64,000 nt of DNA, taken from Ulota crispa (Eukaryota > Streptophyta > Bryopsida > Orthotrichales > Orthotrichaceae). Below, one piece after another: positions 21,832-31,955 of the stretch. Every line of letters begins with the position of its first letter. Within the stretch, counting starts at the first letter, position 1. The stretch lies in contig OY987245.1 in assembly GCA_963920765.1 (NCBI GenBank), positions 23,204,727 to 23,268,726 of the forward strand. The letters run 5' to 3'. The translations under genes and the position numbers were made by a program. The notes under the pieces are model-generated. The model saw only the letters and a list, made by a program, of their open reading frames with translations, was not told where the DNA came from and did no database searches.

Positions 21832-23570
21832 TTACCCTCGGCAGCTCCGAAGAAAGATCCCGCCACAGAAAAATGCAATGAGGATATAGAGCAAGACCAA
21901 GATGAGACATGTCAACGTTGCCCTGCGACAGACATATATTACGGCCATCAGTACTTAAACAGGAGACTATCTACCAAAAAGGGACTCAAAAAACAGTACA
22001 TTCTCTAAAATTTTCACGATTCATGTAAAGGGAAATTACAAATAGGGGCATGAAAACGTAAAATATTACAGATAGGAGCGCAGTTTGAAAATAATTACAA
22101 CTAGGGACACCATTTCAAAAAAATGTAATTTTTTATAATTTTTTTTGGTTTGGACATTGGTTGATTTAGGTACATCACATTAAATGTTAGGTAACTTCCA
22201 AAAATTTTAAAAGTCTTCAAAAATCGCCATCCCCTCTACTAAAATTTCTTTATTTAGGCTTGATTTGGAGAGACCTATAAATTTTTGGAAATTAGTTAAC
22301 ATATAATGTGATGTCTAAATCAACCAATGTCCAAACCAATTTTTTTTTACAAAAAATCACAGTTTTTTTTGAAATCGTGCCCCTATTTATAATTATTTTC
22401 AAACTGCGCCCCTACCTGTAATATTTTACGTTTTCATGCCCCTATTTGTAATTTCCCCTTCATTTAATGATGCAGGCTCTTATTTTAAGTTTATATGGAA
22501 CTAATGGACACAATATCAAAATAAATCTTGAAAGCGACCTAAGCAGCTCCATCAACTATAATGGCATTTACAAAAAAAAATCTGGCCAGAATCACCGAGA
22601 TCGCATAACTCGAGCATCAGAAAAAAACAAATTTCTACAGATAGCACATTATGAACTGCAGGAGAACTTACAAGAGTTTGGCATTTTTGATCCACATGGC
22701 TTGTCGCAATCTGCGAGACTGCTTCTTGAAACGGAAGGTATTATCTTGGATAGTGGATGTCTTATCAACCAGCAATTCAATACGATCACCTCTCTCCAGC
22801 ACCTTATCGATATTCTCCACCATGACGGCTCGGACCTGATTCGCAAGGTCTTTGTTAAAAAAGTTCAAAGAAAGATAACTGAGGCCGGTAAAATTAGTTT
22901 GAAAAGAGACAGGGAAAAGTTCCCCTTTTGCAGCAGCACAACAGCAATTACTAATATTTTGTGATATTTCCAATATGGAAATTGAAATGCTGTGGACAAG
23001 ACGTACCTCGGCAATTTCCCCTTTCACTCTGTTTATGGTATCTGCATTTGGATTGCTGGAGAAATACTCCATCTGTTGGTGCAAAACTCGGGAAAACTCA
23101 TCATTCATGGCATACGCTAAGGCTGTGTTTGCCACCTTTCCATAGTTTTTCATGAACCTCATATGAATATCCTCCAGATATGAGAAAGGGATTCTTCCTG
23201 TCATGTTCAATGCGTGACAAATATGAGGATGAATCCGAATTTATGCCTAGTTTTACAAACTCAGAGCTACTCAAAGAGGCCATCTAAATTCAAAACCCTA
23301 ATTGTCAGAGAATGTGCAAAAGAATGAAGTAAGCAACGAGGAGAGCATCTTACTTCCAAAGGTATCGCTAGCCATGCAAAGGAACGTAAGCCCGTCCGCT
23401 TTCATAATATGAAAAATATGCCTATCCTGAGAATAGGAGACGCGGCTATCTCCTCCGGCAGGAATCTTTTCCAAAATCCGACGAGCAATAGTGCTCGCAT
23501 TTCCGGATGCGGCACTGAACTCAGCAAGTACCACCGTCCCCCTCGCGACCAAGGCATATAAAATTGTCAT
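21832..23570 (-). CDS. VAMP71: VAMP71-type longin R-SNARE, four coding exons
   Basis: Coding exons on the minus strand are 23570-23354, 23197-23007, 22835-22672 and 21922-21832. All introns are GT-AG (donors GTAAGA, GTACGT, GTAAGT) and phases join cleanly into 220 residues. An N-terminal longin domain (about 1-115) opens MTILYALVARGTVVLAEF, close to plant VAMP711. The junction residues RRIPFSYLEDIH are conserved. The SNARE motif spans about 125-185 with zero-layer Arg151 in VLERGDR. A tail anchor at about 191-211 is followed by a short cysteine-containing end. Family knowledge: VAMP71 proteins drive fusion at the vacuole or late endosome with Qa, Qb and Qc partners. The start at 23570 is preferred because the frame upstream lacks ATG and family members start there. 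Length matches the family (~219-221), and no damage is seen. Confidence 0.95.
22029..22459. mobile_element. Foldback element inside intron 3 of the VAMP71-type gene
   Basis: Arms GGGAAATTACAAATAGGGGC and the complement pair for about 75 bases with few mismatches, and inner segments pair further around AATCAACCAATGTCCAAACC. It takes up most of the 749-base final intron (22671-21923). Splice sites lie well clear of it. It is noncoding; target duplication is uncertain. Confidence 0.75.
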
Positions 23571-24480
23571 GTCGTCCCTCTCCACTATCACAAATCAAAA
23601 ACTAAACGTTAGAAATAACACGCAATCTAAATCCAAACACCAATGTTGTTCAAAGAACCATTCCTTGCAAACTCTGCAAATCAGGAATCAGACTACATAT
23701 CCTCCACTCGCAAACAAAAAGACACAAAGCTTACTGTAAAAACACGCAACATTATCAAGGCTCACCTCAAAATAAGACCAAAAATAAGGTAACAAAGAAG
23801 TATCACGATTCCTCCTACTTCCGCAATCCTGAGAATTATACAATCGTCAACTCCATCAGTCCACCAAAACAAGATGCCTCGTGACAACCAAAAACGTCCC
23901 CGGAACTCAGCTCGTTCCAATCATCATCGACACAACATCGATTTCCGTCTCAGAAACCCTAAAGACTCTCCTTAACTCCAATGCCAAAAAGAAAGGACAA
24001 TATAAGTACCTAACCCTCACCGGCCAGAAAAATCTAACAACAGAACATAAACCAGGCGATACGTTACCGGAATCGCAATAAACCTCCTCGTACGCAAGAG
24101 GATGTTTGGTCTTCGATACACACCAAAAGAGGATCCGAACAGCAGGACCGACTCACGACCAGCAAGAAACGACTAAAAACATAAAGCAAATTCAAATAAG
24201 TAATCATAAAAAGCTCAAAAGAAAGTCCGCGAGGGAATGATCGAAGGGCTGGCGGAGATGTTTATTAAGCTTACCAGTGGCGGAGCGGAGCGGATCCGTG
24301 GGGGGAGAGGTGAGGGAAGAGGAGGGCGAGGAGAAAGGCTTGGGGATGGAGGGCATCCGTGGAGGATGAGAACCAGAGAGCGGGGCCCGGCAAAAGTGGA
24401 ACGGGTTCGCGATAGGCAACGGGTCGGGAATCGGGATCTCTGAGTGTTGCTGATGTCGATACCCTCTTCTGTCCGTTTGT
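23571..24480 (-). other. 5' leader of the VAMP71-type gene with a probable leader intron
   Basis: A GC-rich first exon runs from the expected start near 24480 to a donor at 24275/24274 (CCACTG then GTAAGC). A matching acceptor, TTTGTGATAG, ends at 23585 and leaves 14 leader bases before ATG. A CTAAC branch-like sequence lies about 30 bases upstream of the acceptor. Leader introns are common in plant genes. Both splice sites are read from sequence only. Confidence 0.6.
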
Positions 24481-24503
24481 ATCAACGCCTGGCCGGGTAT
24501 GTT

Positions 24504-24512
24504 CTTATATAG
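24504..24512 (-). promoter_or_regulatory. TATA box of the VAMP71-type gene
   Basis: On the minus strand the bases read CTATATAAG, a strong plant TATA match, placing the start near 24480-24475 at the edge of the GC-rich leader. The TA target of the Stowaway-like element (24513-24514) lies directly upstream, so nearly everything upstream of the core promoter is transposon-derived. Confidence 0.65.
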
Positions 24513-24619
24513 TACTCCCTCCGTCCCAAAATGATCTTCCTGTTACAGTGGTGCTTGGTAAGCGTCAACTTTTGTAAGAGCAACAATTGGATAAGATCAC
24601 AATCTCACTCTTTTTTTGC

Positions 24620-24985
24620 TTAATCCCTTAAATGTCGAGGGGGACAAAAAACGTACTTCAGCTTTGAAAAAAGATTCTGTGATTGAGAAAAAAGTTGTTT
24701 TTCATCAGATTTTTTTCAAAAATGACCATAAACACATGGTCCATCATGGAAGACAAAAAATTACCTCTTGAGATACATTCATTTTTTTTGTAACCCAAAT
24801 TGTGATAAGATTCAAAAACATGGTGTTAGCTTCCAAGCTACCCTTCTTGCAATTTTCATGAGGGCACTATGCACTATTGACTATTCCAACTTTTTGAAGC
24901 AATACTACTAGTGCCCATGCGCAAAACATTGTAGACTACTACAGGCAGACAAGCCACAGTGATCCATCCTTCCTTTAAGGATTAA
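24620..24985. mobile_element. TTAA-flanked element
   Basis: TTAATCCCTTAAATG and CCTTTAAGGATTAA are inverted ends that include TTAA at both edges, bounding 366 bp. Ends are weaker than in other copies. No gene within. Confidence 0.55.
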
Positions 24986-25006
24986 AAGCGTGTATTATGA
25001 GCTTGG

Positions 25007-25255
25007 TTAACCCGTGAGCGCCCAAAGTTGAAACAAAAAAAGCTTGACTTGTGTGTAATCAAAGTGCCCTTGTGGATTGAAAAATACAATCCACAAGATT
25101 GGACTGTATGAATTGTTAGTGAAAAGTGTCTTTGTCATGCTGGACTTGATTGGAAGTGGTTTCTATGAACGTGCAATGAGATTATATCAATCAAAATTGA
25201 GTTGACCCAGCTTTTTGAAAGACATTATAATGTCTCTTGGGCGCTCAAGGGTTAA
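25007..25255. mobile_element. TTAA-flanked short element
   Basis: TTAACCCGTGAGCGCCCAAAG and CTTGGGCGCTCAAGGGTTAA pair, with TTAA at 25007-25010 and 25252-25255. The GCGCCC end group is shared with the element at 45036-45818. The element is 249 bp and noncoding. Confidence 0.78.
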
Positions 25256-25855
25256 GGTCAAGTGCTTGCATATGGTCAATGTTCTCTTTTCATCAATCCC
25301 TGTTTTGATTCTTTAGTTAAAAAGGCGTTTGGTTAGTGTACCAAAAACATGGGTGGGAAAGCACCTCCAAAGTTGCAACCCCTAGAATTAGGGAAGGTAA
25401 CACAAATGGAGGTTTGTTTAGGATCAATGCTTGGATAAGGTCAACACTTTCTACAAGCCCAAAGTGTTGATGCTAACCAAGCACCACTATACTTAAAATG
25501 TTATAGATTAAGCTTAAAAGAACCACTTTTCAAAAAAATTGATCAATGAATAAAGTTTGATGTCCTTCTATTGTTTTGAAATTTTGAGTTTCAAATTAGT
25601 TTACAAAGTGTAGTTTCAAAGTGCTTGAAAATTGAATTTTTGATGCATTTTTGAAGAGCACCTGTGGCCACTCACTTGATGGCATGGGATTGGTTAGCAT
25701 GCCCATGCTTTTGGACTATGTGCAAGTGTCGCCAGTTCCCTTCCTCCTCCAACAAGATCATTTTGGGACACTAAATAAAGGTCAACAAGAAGACCATTTT
25801 GGGACAAAGGGAGTAGTACGTGGGCTAAGCGCTGTTTGCACCTAGTGTAAGACCA

Positions 25856-26460
25856 TAAGGTAGGAGGACATGCTCTAAAATGGAGCACCCCTTCAAATGT
25901 AATCTGTTTGTACATATTGTTATTCATAGCCCTTCTACAATATACATACCATTAGAAAAAATCTGAGCCTTCAATAACGCCTTGAGTTCCCAAGCATGGG
26001 AACCTTGGGCCCATTACACCAAATTATGCACATGCGCAGTCTAACATGGCACCATTGGTGCCACGTCAGACTGTATTATTTTATTAATTTAAAAAAAACC
26101 AAAATCAAAAAAGTTTCTAATTTTTTCTAAGACTTTTCTTTTTCTTTTTCTTTTAATTAATATTTCTGGTATTCCCCACATCACGAACAAAATTTTTAAG
26201 GGCTTTATTGAGGGCTCCCAATTTTTCTAATGTTGTGTACATTTGAGGAGGTGCTTTATTGTAAAACCCTATGGCCATTTCATTTCAAAATTTCATAACT
26301 AATTCCACAAAGCTCCAAAAAATATGAAACAACTTGGGTTGGATGCCAATTCTTCTTCTCTTTCAAGGAAAATTTACTGAAAAAACATTTCAAGAAATTT
26401 CACCTACCCAAAATTCAATTTCAGCCCTTAGGTACTCCATTCATGAGCCTTCTACTTTAG
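25856..26460. mobile_element. GGTAGGAGG-ended element, copy 2, with insert
   Basis: The left end TAAGGTAGGAGG and right end GAGCCTTCTACTTTA are inverted repeats. The body matches 44279-44594 in direct order, interrupted by the CATTAG-ended element at 25950-26232. The intact relative supplies the unoccupied site (ACAATGTATAGGTGACGTAC). Confidence 0.7.
25950..26232. mobile_element. CATTAG-ended element, copy 2, nested
   Basis: Ends CATTAGAAAAAATCTGAGCC and TCCCAATTTTTCTAATG bound 283 bp. The termini match those at 47836 and 10678, but the interior is much shorter. It sits inside the GGTAGGAGG-ended element, so it arrived later. Confidence 0.72.
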
Positions 26461-26782
26461 TGAGAGATAGCATAAACCAACAAAGACGTAACAATCATAT
26501 TAGCTCTTTACAACACCCCTATAATAAATTAAAACTCTTTGTAACTATAAGCAATGAGATGTTAGGGAAAAATTTACAAAAATATATTGGAGTTATTGTT
26601 TACCAAAAAAGATTATCATCATTTAAAATTGATAAATATTTGACATTTTACACTAAGAGAGCAAAAAATTGACTACCCTAGCTCTTGATGCTCCAATATT
26701 AATATTTAATTTTGATTAAATGAACTATCTCACAAACCAAATTTATAGAGATCTAAAAGGAATCACACTATTTATGAGGGCA

Positions 26783-26884
26783 TTAACCCCTAAAGGACCA
26801 AGCCCTTTCTTCTGTGAAAATCCCTAAAAACTGCCATTTCTAGGAGGGTTAATAAAAAGGGATTTTATGTTTTGTTTTTGAGAA
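26783..26884. mobile_element. Left-end fragment of a TTAA-type element
   Basis: TTAACCCCTAAAGGACCAAG and the next ~80 bp match 19126-19215, then similarity stops where the NmrA-like remnant begins. No matching right end was found downstream. Confidence 0.7.
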
Positions 26885-26887
26885 AAG

Positions 26888-28607
26888 GTGCTGCTTGCGC
26901 AAGGCAAACTCGCTGTTCGATTGGCATCTCGCAGCTTGTCCATATTATGGGAGTTTGGGTCTGCGGGCACTAAAGCCATTCTCCTCAATTCAACAAGTGT
27001 TGAGTCTAGCAGGTATGAATTGTTGGATTTTTCACAAGTGTGTGGATTTATTCATGGCTCTCAAACTACCAAATGGATCCAATTCTTTCTATTGACTTAA
27101 GATTTGCAGTGTATGGGCCATGGCGAGTTCCTATAGGCATGCATAGGTGTGGATTACGTCTACCTCATCTTACCAACAGTAGCAAGAGAGGCAGAGATCA
27201 TCATGTTCTCCAACTTCTTGCAAGCGGCTCTCGCAACGGGCATCAAGCACGTTGTCTATCTCTCCGGTATCGACGCCATGCCTACTGACACAGCCACGTT
27301 CAAGCCCGTACACAATCACTACATACATAAGCAAGCACTGGTGAAGAGTGAGATCCCTTTAATTCACTGCGCTTTGAGCATTGTGGTTCTACAAGAATCA
27401 AGTGGCGTACAACTCGGCTCAGTTGGCTGCCATGAAGCACATGGGGGAGTTCCAATTGAGCGCCAACAATGGCGTGTGGATGACTGTGGCGATTTGGAAC
27501 ATCACTGCGGCGGACGTGGCAATGTTGAGCAATCTGGGTCAACATGTTGATGGGATAGTGGCGGAGAAGATCAGTAAAGTGACAAGGCAAAAGGTGAGAA
27601 CCGGTGGATCTTCACAATTTCCTCCCATCAACTTGGATTTTTGCTTTCTTTTTAATTATCATTTTTATAGAAGTCATGTCCGTTTTAAGAACCACGTGTC
27701 ATGAGATGTGTTTATTCAAACATTATCCTTCCCTTCTATGTTATACCAAAATATGTTGTTAGTGGCTAGATGAACAATTAACCTACACATTGCGCTCTAT
27801 ACTTTTGTGTTCTACATAATTGAATTTTGATCTTATCATTCATTGAGTAATTGATTTGTTGCCCTTAAGCATTGTAGTCTTTCATGACACTAGTCTACAT
27901 TCACAAACTTACTTTTCTTGTGAAAAAATCATGGAATAGATGGTCAATTGAGGTGTTTCAACTCAAATTTATGGTGACAGCAAGTTTAATCAATCAACAT
28001 GATACTAACTTTGAAAATCATCATAATCTACCTTTCATATGTCATTGGGTGACTTGCTCTTTTGAGAAGCGATCTTTTAGGGAAAGTAGCTTTGTTGAAT
28101 AATAGCCAATTGTCGTAAGAGCATCCCAAATCCAGTAACAAGTGTGGAGTCAAGAGCACTGAAGTGAGATGATTGTATAGAACATGGTGACATGGGGAGT
28201 ATAGACTTAGCATAAACTATAGCTTGTAGATTTGTTATAATTAAGTTTAAATTGCTTGCAAACGTGTTATTGTTGCGTTACTTCTTTAGTTTGGTGTGTT
28301 GAGTTTTTTAAAACTTTTATTTTAGGATTTTTGACGTAGAACAAACAAACCTTATGTGTAAGTTTATCTATGCATGTGAGGCATGTGAACCTGATGCCAA
28401 AAGAACATACTGAGAAGATTATTACAACATTTGGTGATGGGAGTGCGGCAAAGGAGGTAGCCAATGCATTAGTGACGCTGGACTTTGAGAAGCAAAACAA
28501 TTTGTTTGGCAAAGTGCATCCTTGACTTGGAGCAGCTGCTGGGCCACAAGTGCCTCCAATTGGAAGAATTCCCTGCACAACACCCTGATGCTTTCAAGCA
28601 GGCTTGA
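26888..28607 (+). pseudogene. NmrA-like NAD(P)-binding protein, decayed, introns kept
   Basis: Three exon-like segments are visible. The first (about 26888-27012, donor AGGTATGA) is faint. The second (27147-27593) reads VDYVYLILPTV then GIKHVVYLSGIDAMP and NQVAYNSAQLAAMKHMGEFQ, typical of NmrA-like atypical short-chain dehydrogenases. The third (about 28380-28607) holds the C-terminal region ending LEEFPAQHPDAFKQA and a stop. The second exon ends at a good donor (AAAG then GTGAGA). The reading frame changes near 27010, 27380 and 28525, and the nucleotide-binding N-terminus is not recognisable, so the gene is broken. Retained introns argue against a processed copy. Its left edge joins a TTAA-type element fragment, so transposon-linked duplication is possible. 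Confidence 0.75.
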
Positions 28608-29751
28608 AATTTTCTATTTCATTATTGACTCAAAAGAAGCGCATTACTGTTTTGTTTAGAGTAGTGTTGATATTATAAAAATATAGTGTGGATAAACAGT
28701 CTATCATTGTTGGTTTATGATATGAATGGTTTGGTATCTTTGGTTTCAAGATATTATGAGTTAAGAATTTTACAACAAATTCCTGGTACACGTGGTTTAG
28801 AATCAGATAGTTTTGGTAGCAACTAGTGAGTGCTGCTCAGAGAGTAAAGGGGGTTGAGTTTTGTACAATTGAGAGGAGTTTAGTGAAGAAGGGGGCAAGT
28901 AGGTTCCTTACATTTTGGGACCATTTAGAATAGGTGATATTTAGTGTTGAGCTTGTACTTAAGTGTATTTATTTTTATGTAATCAAGAAGTTTTCCTACT
29001 CCTTTTGCCCAAGTTTAATTATCAAAATTGTGATTTGATAGGCTTGTAGGAGCTTGTAAATTGTTGGATCAAATAAAAGAAATGATAATTTCTTTGCAAC
29101 TGCAAAGCTTTAAAGTATTATCATTTTAAGTTCCAAGATTATATTACCCCAAAAGAAGTGAAGACAATTTTCTTTGCTTTACTTCATGAATAACTCAAAG
29201 TTGACAAAATAGATAGATTACAAAACTTGCTAGTAGAAACCTACTTAGAAGGAAAGTATGATAGTGTACAAGGTGAGTATGGTTGGTGTTTGAACAAAAA
29301 GCATGCAATTTCAATGATACAACTTCCATGATAGTAGGTGAAGAATTGAGTAGCAAAAGTTTCTGCATTTCTAGTAAATTAGATTTGCAAGTTGCATACA
29401 ATTATGGTGAAAAACTAAAAATTGTCTTAACTACTCTACTTTCAAGGATTTCAATTTGAAATGAGCCATATACGTTACCATGGCTTCATGAAGTAAGTTG
29501 AAAAAATTTGTAATTATTTTAGGAGACAGATTTTGTTTTTGCAATTTTAGCTTAAAATGCATGTTTACAATTGAACATTTGAACAATTAACAAGTCCACA
29601 AAATTGTGCATTGTGAATAAACATGTTTTGAGTAAAACAGAATTGAAAATAATGCTAAATAGAATTTTCCATCAAAATCTTCATTAAGAATTAGATTAAA
29701 AAACCTTATGATATTGCAAATGGCTTCTAATTGAGACGATCTTCATCTTTG
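28608..29751. other. Intergenic, no gene seen
   Basis: AT-rich sequence with no recognisable gene or paired ends. Confidence 0.4.
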
Positions 29752-30700
29752 CAGGAAGCTTGGAATACTTTGCAAGGAAGCTTTTTGAATATTCTATGTG
29801 CCTTGGCGGGAATACCATAGCCTTTGATATTGTCTTAACCACGCACTAGCTTGACGAGCTTTTTGTTTTCAATTTTCCTTGCACTTGCTTGACAAACTTC
29901 TAGTTTTTAGTTTTCCTTGCACTTGCTTGACGTCTTTGCGCAATTGCAATGCACTCAGCTTAAGGTAGTAATCATTTTCACTCACATGTGTTGCTTGAAA
30001 ATTTTCCATAGGCTTGCCATTTTCACGTTTTGCAATTCTCATTTGCTTTTGTTTCTTGCTTGTCATTTGCTTTAGTTTATTGCTTCTCATGATCATTGCT
30101 TGGCTGGAGTGGACAAATGGCAGTTCACGCAAGCCCTCACCAAATCTGTATATCCTCAAAAGATGAGCAAAACACACTAGCAATTGTAGATTGGGCAATT
30201 GGTAAGTTCAAAGTGCTGGAAGACAAGCATCCTTCAACAGCAGAAGGAAAATTTAAATTCAAAGACTCATAACGGGGCACTCATGCAGGATGTTCTTCAA
30301 CTCCAAAATGATATTGAGATTTCAAAGAAGAGCATCGAGGAACTCCAATCAAATAACGGTAAACTAAAGATCACTTTACTTCCCCTAATTGGCCTGCGAG
30401 TCAAAATCATCGCGACTGAAATCCTTAAGCGTACGGTAGGTTCTACTGGAGAAAATTTTGGTAATAAACATCAATACTACAACCCAGATCCTAAGGTGCA
30501 GAAACTTGTTATGCTAGCTTGCATTGCATACGGCCTTCTTTTTATGGAAAGCAATTTGCAGCAATTTAAATAGGATGCAAAGCGTGTAATAAATGAGAGA
30601 AACAAGGGCGTACACTTAGGAACCGTCAAAGAATTGGTAGCCTTGGTGAAGTACTGCCTATTTACTTTCAACAATTTTCCAACGCTAATTACAGGCATGG
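29752..30700 (+). pseudogene. Fragment of an unrecognised coiled-coil protein gene, copy 1
   Basis: A 124-codon open stretch (30199-30573) reads LQLQNDIEISKKSIEELQSN, a heptad-like coiled coil. A conserved block follows with QYYNPDPKVQKLVMLACIAYG and SNLQQFK; after one stop the similarity to copy 2 continues as DAK-VI-ERNK and HLGT-KELV. Copy 2 at 31000-31955 preserves the same blocks, so the protein pattern is not chance. Upstream sequence around CTTGCAAGGAAGC is also shared. I do not recognise the family. The segment lacks a clear start and has stops, so it is annotated as a decayed gene fragment. Confidence 0.5.
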
Positions 30701-30999
30701 ATGCAACAGGTAGCTCATAATACAAAAACAAGTGGATGCATAATAGCAAAATATCAAAATATCTCCCAATATATGAGCAAAATTTAGCAAATTTTCCTAT
30801 ATTTTGTATACGCCCCCAAAAAATAAAAATTTTGATATTATTTTTGAAGTTTATATTTAGTAAGATATTGTAACTACAAGAAATTCTTTGCAATTGTCAT
30901 TTTATGTATTTTTAGTTGTATTGAGTCAAAATGCCAAGTGCTTATCAACCCAAGTGCTAAAAAATTAAATTTGATTAATATTACAATTTAGAAGATTCT

Positions 31000-31955
31000 G
31001 CAAGGAAGCCCTTGGAAGATTCTGCTAGGAAGCCCTTGGAAGGTTTGACGCACTTGGCAGGAATTCTCTAGCCTCCAATATTGTCTCAACAGGAAAAGGC
31101 GAGCTTCTAGTTTCCCACGCACTGGCTAGCCATCTTTGTGTAGCTGCAGCGCACTAAGTTAGTAATAATTCTCATGCCACTCAAGTGTGTTGTTTGAAAT
31201 TTCTCCACCAGCTTGCCATCTTTCATGCAGTTGCAATTCTCATTTGCATTTGTTTGTTGCTTGGCTGGACAAATGCCTATACATCATGCTAGTCCTCACC
31301 AAGTCTGTATTTCTTCACCAAATGAGCCAAATATACCGACAATTGTGAATTGGGTCATTGACAAGTTTAAGGCGCTAGAGGAGAGTGTCCTATAACTTGA
31401 AAAGGATAATGCGATTTCAAGGATGAGTATTCTTGAACTCCAAACGGATAACAAGAAATTAAAGATCACTTCACTTCCTCTGGACTGCAAGTCAAAATTA
31501 CAACTACTGATACTAGAAGGAAAATGACAATAAACAACTAAGTAATTTAGTTGTTGTGCAGTTATTGTGACCATATGTGACCATATAACAACTATAAAAC
31601 GACTACATATGGTCACAATAACTGCACAACAACTAAATTACTTAGTTGTTTATTGCCATTTTTCTTCTAGTGTGAAATACTTAAACAAGTAATAGGTTTT
31701 GTTGAAGAAGGAAAATTTGGTAAAGGACGTCAGTACTACAACCTAGATCTTCAAGTGTAAAAATTGGCTACTCTAGCTTGCATGGCGTATGCCATTCATC
31801 CAACTAGTAGCAATCTCCAACAATTCAAGCAAGATGCTAAGTATGTAATCATAGAGAGAAATAAAAGATTGCATTTGGGAACAATAAAGGAATTGGTAGA
31901 ATCTATGAAGTACTGCCTATTTACTTTAAAAAAATTCTAATGTTAATTATAAAGT
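31000..31955 (+). pseudogene. Fragment of an unrecognised coiled-coil protein gene, copy 2
   Basis: Direct duplicate of 29752-30700. Recognisable pieces are IVNWVIDKFKALEESVL, ISRMSILELQTDNKKLKI, LACMAYA and SNLQQFKQDAK, followed by LHLGTIKELVESMKYCLF. The CACTA-like hairpin at 31511-31672 interrupts it; copy 1 keeps the unfilled site. Several stops make it non-coding today. Protein-level similarity outlasting DNA similarity suggests that the ancestor was selected as a protein. Confidence 0.5.
31511..31672. mobile_element. CACTA-like hairpin MITE, copy 2
   Basis: The ends are TACTAGAAGGAAAATG and CATTTTTCTTCTAGTG, with arms pairing almost fully around the 5'-GTGACCATAT repeats. The triplet TGA is duplicated on both sides (31508-31510, 31673-31675). 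The paralogous sequence near 30418 has a single TGA and no insert. The element is 162 bp. Confidence 0.87.

Larger units (their letters stand above)
24547..25494. mobile_element. Inner inverted-repeat element
   Basis: AGTGGTGCTTGGTAAGCGTC at the left pairs with GCTAACCAAGCACCACT on the right. These could be subterminal repeats of the surrounding Stowaway-like element or the ends of a separate insert. The TTAA-type elements at 24620 and 25007 lie within it. Confidence 0.5.
24515..25813. mobile_element. Stowaway-like (Tc1/mariner-type) element with nested inserts
   Basis: Inverted ends CTCCCTCCGTCCCAAAATG and (complement) CTCCCTTTGTCCCAAAATG lie between TA dinucleotides, matching the Stowaway end consensus and TA target. 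The right end motif is partly duplicated just inside (25753-25769). Inside lie a second inverted-repeat element (24547-25494) and two TTAA-type elements. The total is 1299 bp, with no transposase. It abuts the VAMP71 TATA box. Confidence 0.85.

Noticed and set aside
24204-24485. A 93-codon minus-strand frame upstream of the VAMP71-type start
   Set aside because: It lies in the predicted leader, crosses the leader donor site, and is proline/serine-rich GC-driven sequence.
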